Assembly: GCA_948815685.1 (NCBI GenBank)
Contig: CAQJOC010000061.1
Coordinates: forward strand, 1-6,736
Source: an uncultured Eubacteriales bacterium
Lineage (GTDB): Bacteria > Bacillota > Clostridia > Oscillospirales > Acutalibacteraceae
Reading direction: 5' to 3'
Length of the DNA stretch: 6,736 nucleotides
Positions 1 through 5,049 of the stretch are shown here, piece after piece; the stretch's first letter is position 1, and each line of letters opens with the position of its first letter. The notes beneath the pieces are model-generated. The model was not told the DNA's origin, did no database searches, and saw nothing but the letters and a program-made list of their open reading frames with translations. The translations under genes and the position numbers were made by a program.

Positions 1-7
1 CCATTAT

Positions 8-83
8 GTGGATTTAGCTCATCTGGTAGAGCGCCACCTTGCCAAGGTGGAGGTAGCGAGTTCGAGCCTCGTCATCCGCTCCA
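8..83 (+). tRNA. tRNA-Gly (anticodon GCC)
   Basis: The sequence folds as a full cloverleaf with an encoded CCA at 81-83. The anticodon stem is 34-38/46-50 and the loop TTGCCAA places GCC at 41-43. The D-stem is GCTC/GAGC and the T-stem is 56-60/68-72 with loop TTCGAGC. The acceptor stem 8-14/73-79 is slightly imperfect: T9 faces G78 as a wobble, and T14 faces C73 as a mismatch. Its promoter must lie left of the window. Confidence 0.95.
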
Positions 84-94
84 TTTTTTATTTC

Positions 95-168
<74 letters not shown>

Positions 169-203
169 GAATTAGCAGAGTTGTATTTTTTAGGGGAATA
201 GCA

Positions 204-467
204 TTGAAAATTCTTAACATTGGATTTGAAAATATAGTCTCTTTGGATAGAGTTATTTCTATTCTTAATCCGGAAGCTGCTCCGGTTAAACGAATAATAA
301 AAAATAATAAAAATTCGGGAAATTTATTGGATGCGAGTTGTGGAAGAAAGACGCAGTCGGTTATTATTATGGACAGCGGGCATGTTATATTATCTGCTTT
401 AAAACCGGAAACACTTGAAAACAGAGTTGCAAAAGAAGATAATTCAGTAGGAGAGGAGAATTTTTAA
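204..467 (+). CDS. remA: RemA family DNA-binding regulator (DUF370)
   Basis: The 87-residue product matches the RemA/DUF370 family over its whole length. Family landmarks are NIGFENIVS near the N-terminus, PEAAPVKRII (23-32), GRKT (47-50) and VIIMDSGHVILSALKPET toward the C-terminus. In Bacillus subtilis RemA is a small oligomeric DNA-binding activator of biofilm-matrix and osmoprotection genes. In other Clostridia its role is less clear. Arginine 16 aligns with the B. subtilis DNA-binding Arg18. The following Arg-Arg pair appears here as Arg48-Lys49, a conservative change. The TTG start is chosen because AGGGGAA (192-198) sits five bases upstream. The gene opens the remA-gmk-rpoZ cluster. 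The usual upstream neighbour, yicC, is not present; two tRNA genes take its place. Confidence 0.93.
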   Translation: MKILNIGFENIVSLDRVISILNPEAAPVKRIIKNNKNSGNLLDASCGRKTQSVIIMDSGHVILSALKPETLENRVAKEDNSVGEENF

Positions 468-468
468 T

Positions 469-1074
469 TTGAAAAAAAAGTTTTCGGGTATTCTTATTGT
501 TTTATCAGGTCCGTCAGGGATAGGCAAAGGTACAGTAATAAAGCAGCTCTTAAAAAAGATTGCAAACCTTAAAATATCAGTTTCAGTGACTACTCGTGAG
601 CCTAGAGATGGTGAAGAAAATGGAAAAGAGTACTTTTTTACGGATAAGCAAAATTTTTTAACAATGGTCGAAAATTCTGAATTTTTAGAGTATGCTGAAT
701 ATTGTGGAAATTTCTATGGAACTCCTAAAAAAAAATTATTAGATATGCTTAATAATGGGAATGACGTAATATTAGAAATTGACGTTGAAGGAGCGTTTCA
801 GATTAAAAAAATTTTTTCTGATGCGATTAGCATTTTTATTGCTCCCATCTCAGAAGACACTTTGAAACACAGACTTTTAAATCGAGGGTCAGACAATGAA
901 ACGTCTATAAATGAAAGAATAAATCGGGCAAAAAAAGAAATCGAGTGTGCAACTGATTATGATTACTTAGTTGAAAATGTAGATTTAGAAAAGTGTGTAG
1001 AGGATATTTCTAAAATTATAGAAGTTGAACATATGAAAACTAAAAGATTATCTTATATTGTAAAAGAGGGTTAA
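469..1074 (+). CDS. gmk: Guanylate kinase
   Basis: The enzyme transfers phosphate from ATP to GMP to make GDP, an essential cytosolic step in guanine nucleotide supply. At 201 residues it is the normal family length. The P-loop GPSGIGKGT lies at residues 14-22. The GMP-binding segment SVTTREPRDGEENGKEYFF follows at about 39-57, with Arg43 and Arg46 as the expected GMP phosphate contacts. EYAEYCGNFYGTP and the strand-end motif VILEIDVEGAFQIKK are also typical. The start is TTG with AGGAGAGGAG about ten bases upstream; no ATG is available nearby. It begins one base after the remA stop codon, which suggests translational coupling, and the rpoZ start is two bases beyond its stop. Confidence 0.97.
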   Translation: MKKKFSGILIVLSGPSGIGKGTVIKQLLKKIANLKISVSVTTREPRDGEENGKEYFFTDKQNFLTMVENSEFLEYAEYCGNFYGTPKKKLLDMLNNGNDVILEIDVEGAFQIKKIFSDAISIFIAPISEDTLKHRLLNRGSDNETSINERINRAKKEIECATDYDYLVENVDLEKCVEDISKIIEVEHMKTKRLSYIVKEG

Positions 1075-1076
1075 AA

Positions 1077-1286
1077 ATGTATAAAATTTTATCTATTGAT
1101 GATATGTTAATGGGAAGAAAAAGTAAATATGCTTTAGCTGTTGCTGTTGCGAAAAGAGCAAGAGAAATAACAGATGAGATGTGTGAAAGAGGGGAACCTC
1201 TTATTGAAAAAGCTGTTAATATAGCTATTAACGAATTTAAAAATCACAAATATGAAATTCTGGAACCGGAAAAATATGAGGGTTAG
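1077..1286 (+). CDS. rpoZ: DNA-directed RNA polymerase omega subunit
   Basis: Omega binds the beta-prime subunit and helps RNA polymerase assembly; in many bacteria it also forms part of the ppGpp site. The 69-residue product has the family core DDMLMGRKSKYALAVAVAKRAREI at about residues 8-31, with the conserved alanine-rich helix and the KRAR motif. The C-terminal tail is short and charged, as usual in Clostridia. The ATG at 1077 is preceded by AGAGGG (1065-1070), located inside the end of gmk, so translation is probably coupled. In most Clostridia coaBC and priA follow, but here the cluster ends with an AT-rich gap. Confidence 0.94.
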   Translation: MYKILSIDDMLMGRKSKYALAVAVAKRAREITDEMCERGEPLIEKAVNIAINEFKNHKYEILEPEKYEG

Positions 1287-1313
1287 TTTTAAGGCTTATT
1301 AAAAAACAGAATT

Positions 1314-1338
1314 CATCTATATTCACTAAATATAGATG
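1314..1338 (+). other. Hairpin after the remA-gmk-rpoZ operon, possible 3' end
   Basis: There is a 10-bp perfect inverted repeat (1314-1323 with 1329-1338) and a 5-base loop, 28 bases after the rpoZ stop codon. It lacks a following T-run, so it is not a canonical intrinsic terminator. It could stabilise the mRNA end, mark a processing site or terminate weakly. Confidence 0.5.
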
Positions 1339-1392
1339 ACGAATTAAATGTTGAAATTATGTTAATAGCTAAAAAGATGTTTTGTGTAAATA

Positions 1393-1401
1393 TGTTATAA
1401 T
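1393..1401 (+). promoter_or_regulatory. Extended -10 promoter element, no gene directly downstream
   Basis: The sequence TGTTATAAT is a perfect extended -10 (TGn plus TATAAT). There is no good -35 at the normal distance, which extended -10 promoters can tolerate. Transcription would start near 1408, roughly 280 bases before the next start codon. It could be a distal promoter for the LRR gene, or it could make a small RNA. Confidence 0.4.
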
Positions 1402-1609
1402 AAATTAAAAAATATTTCATTAGGTAAGGGTTGTACTTATACTGTAAAAGCATGAAATTTGATTTTGCGACATTATTTTAGTTTGCTTGTTTGTAAAACT
1501 TATTCTTTTTAAGCATTTTTATGCGACTTTATATTCTTTATCTATCTTGTTTTAACCATTATTATTTCATATATCTTCTTTTAGCCTATTATGAATTTTA
1601 AAATTAATA

Positions 1610-1638
1610 TTGACAAATTGTTATACATTGACTACAAT
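1610..1638 (+). promoter_or_regulatory. Sigma-A-like promoter of the LRR lipoprotein gene
   Basis: TTGACA (1610-1615), a 17-base spacer and TACAAT (1633-1638) form a near-consensus vegetative promoter. The predicted transcription start near 1645 leaves a leader of about 47 bases before the ATG at 1692. Confidence 0.8.
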
Positions 1639-1691
1639 AATATTGAATTTAATGCAATGAAAATAATTGATAAATAGAAAGAAGAAATTAT

Positions 1692-2327
1692 ATGAAATTT
1701 GAAAAACCAAAACTCAAAATTATAGGTAAATTGATGTCGATTGTCGCTTTTAGTACTGTCTTGATGGCAGTTGCTTCTTGTTTTAATAAAGATACTACTA
1801 TGGTATGTGCAGAAGGCCCGGATGGCGTGGTACAAGGCGACGAATTAACCGCATCGGATGTTGAAGAATTATCTAAAGATACCGCTCAAGGCTCTAATGG
1901 GTGGTTGATAATTCCGTCTAACTTTACAAAAATAAAGTGGGATGCTTTTGAAAAGTGTAAAGCTAAAGTAGTATTGTTCGGGGGTAATATAGAAGAGTTG
2001 CCTGCATTTGCTTTTTATGGCAATAAATTCATTAAAAAAGTTTACCTGCCGGATTCTTGTATAGAGATAGGAGACTTTTGTTTTGGTGAATGTAGTGCTC
2101 TTAATGAAGTTGAGCTTAATAAGAACTCATGTTCGATAGGGGTATGTGCCTTCCTGGATTGTAAGGCATTAAAAAATGTAAAAATTCCTTATGGAAACCC
2201 TTCGGTTTTGGTACGTTCTTTTTTAAATTCCGGAATTGAATCTCTTGTAGTTCCTAGAGATATAACTTTAAATGCGATTTCCGGGTGGGGTACGTGTCCT
2301 AACCTTACCAGCATAACTTGTTTATAA
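1692..2327 (+). CDS. BspA-type leucine-rich-repeat lipoprotein
   Basis: The 211-residue protein starts with a basic N-terminus (MKFEKPKLK) and a hydrophobic segment ending in the lipobox VASC. Cleavage before Cys30 and lipid anchoring to the outer face of the membrane are therefore expected. From about residue 70 it has several BspA/LRR_5-type repeats of roughly 23 residues. Clear units carry AFAFYGNKFIKKVYLP, IGDFCFGECSALNEVEL and IGVCAFLDCKALKNVKIP, with the typical aromatic-x-x-C-x-x-L pattern. In this family such repeats usually bind proteins or glycans at the cell surface, but the partner here is unknown. The protein is short for the family and has no cell-wall anchor or other domain. 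The gene stands alone behind its own promoter, with only a weak purine-rich ribosome site (1677-1684). Confidence 0.8.
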   Translation: MKFEKPKLKIIGKLMSIVAFSTVLMAVASCFNKDTTMVCAEGPDGVVQGDELTASDVEELSKDTAQGSNGWLIIPSNFTKIKWDAFEKCKAKVVLFGGNIEELPAFAFYGNKFIKKVYLPDSCIEIGDFCFGECSALNEVELNKNSCSIGVCAFLDCKALKNVKIPYGNPSVLVRSFLNSGIESLVVPRDITLNAISGWGTCPNLTSITCL

Positions 2328-2626
2328 TGCTAGTGAGTTATCAAAAACATAAAAATAGATAAAATATTTTAAACATAAGTAAAAATTTATTTTTGTCCAA
2401 ATTATCGTAGAAAGTTGTTTCGTTTTTATTGTCAATTTTCCACAAAAAGTGATTTGTTCTGAATAAAAGTTAAAATCCATACCGAAAGTATAAAAAAGAA
2501 GATAATTTTCTCCCTTTTTATGTTTATGTAAATATCCTTTATAAAAAATTATTATATCTATAAAATTATTTAAAATAATTTTGCCTTTAAAAGAATATTC
2601 ATTTTTTTATTATCTATATATTTAGT
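2328..2626. other. AT-rich intergenic stretch before the amidase gene
   Basis: No gene, RNA or strong promoter can be supported here. No clear terminator for the LRR gene was found. The only tidy structure is the A/T-only inverted repeat at 2562-2582. A TGAATA and a CATACC motif (2460-2483) recall sporulation promoters, but the spacing is wrong. Confidence 0.5.
2562..2582. repeat. A/T-only perfect inverted repeat
   Basis: Nine bases (2562-2570) are mirrored exactly at 2574-2582 around a 3-base loop. All pairs are A-T, so an RNA hairpin would be weak. In such AT-rich DNA it may be chance. It sits 60 bases upstream of the amidase start codon. Confidence 0.4.
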
Positions 2627-2642
2627 AAAGGAGTGAATTAAT

Positions 2643-3209
2643 TTGGCAATTAAAATATTTATAGATCAAGGGCACAATCCATCCGGAGTAAATGCCGGAG
2701 CTGAAGGATTTGGACTTCGTGAACAGGATATAACATATAACGTCGGAGCTTTTCTTGCGGATATTTTATCTTCTAATCCGAATTTTGAAGTTAGGACTTC
2801 TCGTACTTCACCGGAACAGATACTTGGAACAAGCAACTCTACAAGCCTCGCAGAGCGCGTAAATATGGCAAATTCTTGGCCGGCAAATTATTTTATAAGT
2901 ATTCATACCAACGCGAATGAAAATCCGGCAATAAATGGTACGGAAGTTTATGTTTATGAAGAATACAGCCAAGGATATTATATGGCTGAAAGCATTCTTA
3001 ATTCCATAGTTGCTCGGGTCGGAACACGAGATAACAGGGTTAGAGTGAGACCGTCTTTGTATGTTCTTAGAAAAACGCAGATGCCCTCTGCATTGGTGGA
3101 ATTAGCCTACATAACCAATCCGAGTGACGCTCAAAAGCTAAAAAACGATCAATATCAGTTTGCATATGCGATATACGAGGGATTGCTTGACTACTTTGGT
3201 TTAAGATAA
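2643..3209 (+). CDS. N-acetylmuramoyl-L-alanine amidase (Amidase_3 family)
   Basis: The enzyme is expected to cut the bond between N-acetylmuramic acid and L-alanine in peptidoglycan, using zinc. The 188 residues are essentially one Amidase_3 domain. The visible active-site set is complete: His11 in FIDQGHNP, Glu27 in GLREQD, His88 in FISIHTNAN and the catalytic Glu153 in ALVELAYITN. There is no signal peptide, membrane segment, or SPOR, SH3 or LysM wall-binding domain, so export is unexplained. Similar stand-alone cytosolic-looking amidases are common in Oscillospirales. The TTG start is supported by AAAGGAG (2627-2633), nine bases upstream. No convincing promoter was found. The last nine bases overlap the end of the convergent ytaF gene. 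Its cellular role (growth, sporulation or lysis) cannot be told from sequence. Confidence 0.92.
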   Translation: MAIKIFIDQGHNPSGVNAGAEGFGLREQDITYNVGAFLADILSSNPNFEVRTSRTSPEQILGTSNSTSLAERVNMANSWPANYFISIHTNANENPAINGTEVYVYEEYSQGYYMAESILNSIVARVGTRDNRVRVRPSLYVLRKTQMPSALVELAYITNPSDAQKLKNDQYQFAYAIYEGLLDYFGLR

Positions 3210-3845
3210 TTTAAGGAAAGCTAAAATCATAAGCATTATTCCACTAAGCCATGATAAATTAAAAGAAAATTTTTCGGCAACCCTGTTTCCAATAAAACAT
3301 CCGAGCATAACTGCCAACATATCTGATATTAGGGAAAATGCAACAATTTGCAAAATGTTTGAATTTGCAAGGGCAGCCCCGAATCCGACTGCAAGACCAT
3401 CAAGAGAAAGTGCTATTGACAGTGAAGAGGCTTCTTTAATTTTTAAAATTTTACTTGGATTTAAATCAATTTTTTCTTCTTGAATTCCCATATTTATATC
3501 AAAATTTATGCCAATAAAGGATATTTTTATATTTTTTTTAATATCTCCCTTTTTTTCTTTTATCCATTCCACGAGGCTTTCTCCGAATTTTGTCAAACCT
3601 AGAATGAACAATATAAGGAAACAAATCAAATGTGTTAAAGATTGTGGTATAAAATTGCTTATTACTGAGCCGAAAAATAGTGAAACAGCTAAAATAGAGC
3701 TACATATTACATTGATTGCGGTAACTGAAGAAAATGGGATTTTTACTTTGTTCGCACCATAGGCAAAGCTGGCGACAAATGCGTCCATAGATAACGCGGT
3801 GACTATCATAATAGATTCTAAAATTGATAAAAGCATATCATTCAA
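3201..3845 (-). CDS. ytaF: YtaF-family sporulation membrane protein (MntP-like fold)
   Basis: The 214-residue integral membrane protein has about six hydrophobic segments in two repeated halves. These are near residues 5-29, 39-63, 70-87, then 141-160, 164-186 and 195-212, joined by a charged loop at about 90-140. Each half opens with the family signature: SMDAFVASFAYG (19-30) and SLDGLAVGFGAAL (147-159). The conserved Asp residues recall the related MntP manganese exporters. YtaF is named as a sporulation membrane protein in Bacillus and Clostridia, and its transport activity is unproven. The start is TTG (complement of 3843-3845), with AAAGGAG (complement of 3854-3860) eight bases upstream; the next candidate is an ATG at codon 4. 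The leader may fold over the ribosome site. The 3' end overlaps the amidase gene. Confidence 0.9.
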   Translation of the reverse strand: MNDMLLSILESIMIVTALSMDAFVASFAYGANKVKIPFSSVTAINVICSSILAVSLFFGSVISNFIPQSLTHLICFLILFILGLTKFGESLVEWIKEKKGDIKKNIKISFIGINFDINMGIQEEKIDLNPSKILKIKEASSLSIALSLDGLAVGFGAALANSNILQIVAFSLISDMLAVMLGCFIGNRVAEKFSFNLSWLSGIMLMILAFLKLS

Positions 3846-3860
3846 AAAAATTACTCCTTT

Positions 3861-3890
3861 CCGGTTTCGGAAATTTCGGTTAGAAATCGG
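3861..3890 (-). promoter_or_regulatory. Hairpin abutting the ytaF ribosome binding site
   Basis: On the minus strand CCGATTTC (complement of 3883-3890) can pair with GAAACCGG (complement of 3861-3868). This makes seven pairs and one A-C mismatch around a 14-base loop. The 3' arm touches the AAAGGAG ribosome site directly (3854-3860). This placement suits control of ribosome access, but no ligand or protein can be named. Confidence 0.4.
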
Positions 3891-3915
3891 GGGGCCTTTT
3901 TGGACTGTGTTCTAA

Positions 3916-3930
3916 TGAATATTTTATTCA
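3916..3930. promoter_or_regulatory. 15-bp palindrome upstream of ytaF, possible operator
   Basis: TGAATATTTTATTCA is six perfectly mirrored bases around a TTT centre, 71 bases before the ytaF start. Its size and 7-1-7 layout resemble Fur/PerR-family boxes, but the half-sites are not a close match to any one consensus. It may only be an A/T-rich chance palindrome. Confidence 0.3.
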
Positions 3931-4013
3931 AAACATAAAAAGTTGTTACCGAAATTTTAAACAAGTTTGTTCATTTTTTTACCGGATTTTGGACCGACAA
4001 ACAAATAAAACGC

Positions 4014-4042
4014 TTGACTTAAATTTTTACACAGTATATACT
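4014..4042 (+). promoter_or_regulatory. Strong sigma-A-like promoter of the tRNA-like/zinc-ribbon unit
   Basis: TTGACT (4014-4019), a 17-base spacer and TATACT (4037-4042) fit the vegetative consensus closely. Transcription should start near 4049, about ten bases before the tRNA-like fold begins. Confidence 0.8.
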
Positions 4043-4059
4043 GATTTTGAATTGAGCTT

Positions 4060-4135
4060 GCCCAAGTAGCTTAGTGGAGAAGAGCGTTGTTTTTGTTTTA
4101 AATCAGAGGTGTCGGTGCGAACCCGTCCTAGGGCA
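4060..4135 (+). ncRNA. Degenerate tRNA-like element (possible pseudo-tRNA or tRNA-like leader)
   Basis: The 76 bases have tRNA size and much of the cloverleaf. There is an acceptor stem GCCCAAG/CTAGGGC with one A-A mismatch and a TA linker. The D-arm is GCTT/GAGC with GG in its loop, followed by a 5-base variable region. The T-arm is GTCGG/CCGTC with one T-T mismatch. Three things are wrong for a working tRNA. The T-loop reads TGCGAAC, with G at the invariant position 55. The anticodon arm is 19 rather than 17 bases, T-rich and poorly paired. No CCA is encoded, unlike the two tRNAs at the left end. The 3' half around TTTTAAATCAGAGG recalls tRNA-Lys(UUU). It has its own strong promoter and leads without a terminator into the zinc-ribbon gene. 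Confidence 0.55.
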
Positions 4136-4166
4136 AATTTATATAATATAAAGCGAGGTACAGCGA

Positions 4167-4598
4167 ATGTTTGAAGCAGATGAAATGTTGGAAGCAGAAG
4201 AAGTGTTGGAAGGTAGCGAAAATTTTGAGGAGCAAGATGACAGCAATGCGGAGTCAGGTCAGGATTCAATCAATGATGGGGAATTTGTTGATAAGACTTT
4301 AGTATGTAGGGACTGTGGTTCGGAATTTGTTTTTACTGCAGGGGAACAAGAGTTTTTCGCCGAAAAAGGATTTCAGAATGAACCTAGAAGATGTAAAGCC
4401 TGTCGTGATGCAAACCGCAATAATCGTCGTGTAGGCGGAGAAAGAGAATTTTTTACAGCGACTTGTGCAAATTGTGGCGGCGAAGCCAGAGTTCCATTCC
4501 CGCCGAGTGGAGATCGTCCGGTATACTGCAGTACATGTTATGAAAAAATAAAAGAAAATAGAGAAAATAGTTCACCCAGTTATTCCAGAAGTTTTTAA
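4167..4598 (+). CDS. Double zinc-ribbon protein with acidic N-terminal extension
   Basis: The 143-residue protein has two four-cysteine zinc sites. The first is C47-x2-C50 with C76-x2-C79, in the sequence around TLVCRDCGSEFVFTAGEQEFF and RRCKACR, typical of the zf-trcl zinc-ribbon family. The second is C100-x2-C103 with C121-x2-C124, around TCANCGGEARVPF and DRPVYCSTCYEK. Between them lies a basic, Asn/Arg-rich linker (80-93). Residues 1-40 are strongly acidic and appear to be an extra segment before the usual family start. The role is unknown in the family; nucleic-acid or ribosome binding is a reasonable guess. The ATG at 4167 has a weak GAGG site (4155-4158). The gene follows the tRNA-like element in the same predicted transcript and ends at a strong terminator. 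Confidence 0.85.
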   Translation: MFEADEMLEAEEVLEGSENFEEQDDSNAESGQDSINDGEFVDKTLVCRDCGSEFVFTAGEQEFFAEKGFQNEPRRCKACRDANRNNRRVGGEREFFTATCANCGGEARVPFPPSGDRPVYCSTCYEKIKENRENSSPSYSRSF

Positions 4599-4628
4599 AA
4601 TATTTTTTATAATATGTTTTATTTTGAG

Positions 4629-4661
4629 TCTTACCTAATTATTTTTAGGTAAGATTTTTTT
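4629..4661 (+). terminator. Intrinsic terminator of the zinc-ribbon gene
   Basis: A perfect 9-bp stem (TCTTACCTA with TAGGTAAGA, 4629-4637/4646-4654) and an 8-base loop are followed by seven T residues. It begins 31 bases after the stop codon. Confidence 0.92.
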
Positions 4662-4726
4662 ATTTAAAGATTATTATATAAAGATTATTTGGTTTTTTAT
4701 CATGTTTTTATAAAATTATAGTTAAA

Positions 4727-4778
4727 TACCCTCTAAAATGGTTTTGGCAAAAGCCCAGGGTAGGCTTGTACCCTTTTT
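4727..4778 (+). promoter_or_regulatory. Attenuator-like element with mutually exclusive hairpins
   Basis: AGGGTA (4757-4762) can pair with either of two identical TACCCT copies, at 4727-4732 or 4769-4774. Pairing with the second gives a 6-bp stem with a 6-base loop and a T-run at 4774-4778, an intrinsic terminator. Pairing with the first encloses another stem, GGTTTT/AAAGCC with loop GGCA (4740-4755), and would prevent termination. The layout is that of riboswitches and attenuators, but it matches no class I know. No coding gene follows directly, so it might instead be a short terminated RNA. Confidence 0.5.
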
Positions 4779-4790
4779 ATATAAAATATT

Positions 4791-4838
4791 GGTTTAGTTT
4801 TTAAGGTATCCATTTTTTAAGTTAGGTTACCATAAACC
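4791..4838 (+). other. Possible nested RNA stem downstream of the attenuator-like element
   Basis: GGTTTA (4791-4796) is complementary to TAAACC (4833-4838). Inside it, GGTA (4805-4808) is complementary to TACC (4828-4831). The stems are short and separated by long loops, so this is a weak structural suggestion. Confidence 0.25.
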
Positions 4839-4959
4839 TCAGTCTGACATGCTAAGGATTTAATGCATATAAATTTAAATATAATTTATAATTTTCAGCT
4901 GTTTTTCTGATTTTATATTTATTTTATGAAAATTTATTATAAAAATTCATTTTTATGTG

Positions 4960-4987
4960 TTGACTTTTTGTGATACTTTGCTATAAT
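4960..4987 (+). promoter_or_regulatory. Sigma-A-like promoter of the unknown helical protein gene
   Basis: TTGACT (4960-4965), a 16-base spacer and a perfect TATAAT (4982-4987) form a strong vegetative promoter. The expected start near 4994 gives a leader of about 55 bases. Confidence 0.85.
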
Positions 4988-5035
4988 GAAACTTGTAGGA
5001 AAGATTTTAATAGGTAAATATTATAAAAAAATAAA

Positions 5036-5041
5036 AAGGAG
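5036..5041 (+). promoter_or_regulatory. Ribosome binding site that fixes the start at 5050
   Basis: AAGGAG lies eight bases before the ATG at 5050. An in-frame GTG at 5041 overlaps this site itself, so it cannot be the start codon. Confidence 0.85.
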
Positions 5042-5049
5042 TGGTTAAT

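Larger units (their letters stand above)
1287..1609. other. AT-rich intergenic stretch without a recognisable gene
   Basis: I see no open frame with a ribosome binding site here. The contents are the hairpin at 1314-1338, an extended -10 element at 1393-1401, a weak 5-bp hairpin at 1424-1440 (loop GGTTGTA), and a 4-bp GCAT/ATGC hairpin at 1513-1524. The rest is low-complexity A/T sequence. Confidence 0.6.
4662..4959. other. Intergenic stretch with structured RNA candidates
   Basis: No gene is supported. The stretch holds the switch-like hairpins at 4727-4778 and a nested stem at 4791-4838. A 15-codon reading frame starts at 4863, with AAGGA only four bases upstream. The remainder is A/T-rich. 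No good promoter precedes the structured part. Confidence 0.55.

Noticed and set aside
2460..2483. Sporulation sigma promoter before the amidase (TGAATA and CATACC)
   Set aside because: The spacer is only 12 bases and the -10 does not finish with the expected bases.
4142..4147. TATAAT just before the zinc-ribbon gene as a separate promoter
   Set aside because: The -35 position falls in GAACCC of the tRNA-like T-arm, and a much better promoter lies at 4014-4042.
4027..4269. Minus-strand open frame of 80 codons over the tRNA-like element
   Set aside because: No ribosome binding site was seen, and it overlaps the promoter, the tRNA-like fold and the start of the zinc-ribbon gene. It has the look of a tRNA-antisense artefact.
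4740..4838. Resemblance to a class I c-di-GMP riboswitch (GCAAAAGCC, GGGT and GGTTACC segments)
   Set aside because: The required upstream CACG/AGGGCAAACC half and GNRA-type loop are missing, and the spacing to GGTTACC is too long.
4863..4910. 15-codon leader-peptide-like frame (MHINLNIIYNFQLFF)
   Set aside because: AAGGA is only four bases from the ATG, no promoter is evident upstream, and the downstream promoter at 4960 makes a leader role unlikely.
5041..5043. GTG at 5041 as the start of the unknown helical protein
   Set aside because: Its first base is the last base of the AAGGAG ribosome site, while the ATG at 5050 has the ideal spacing.
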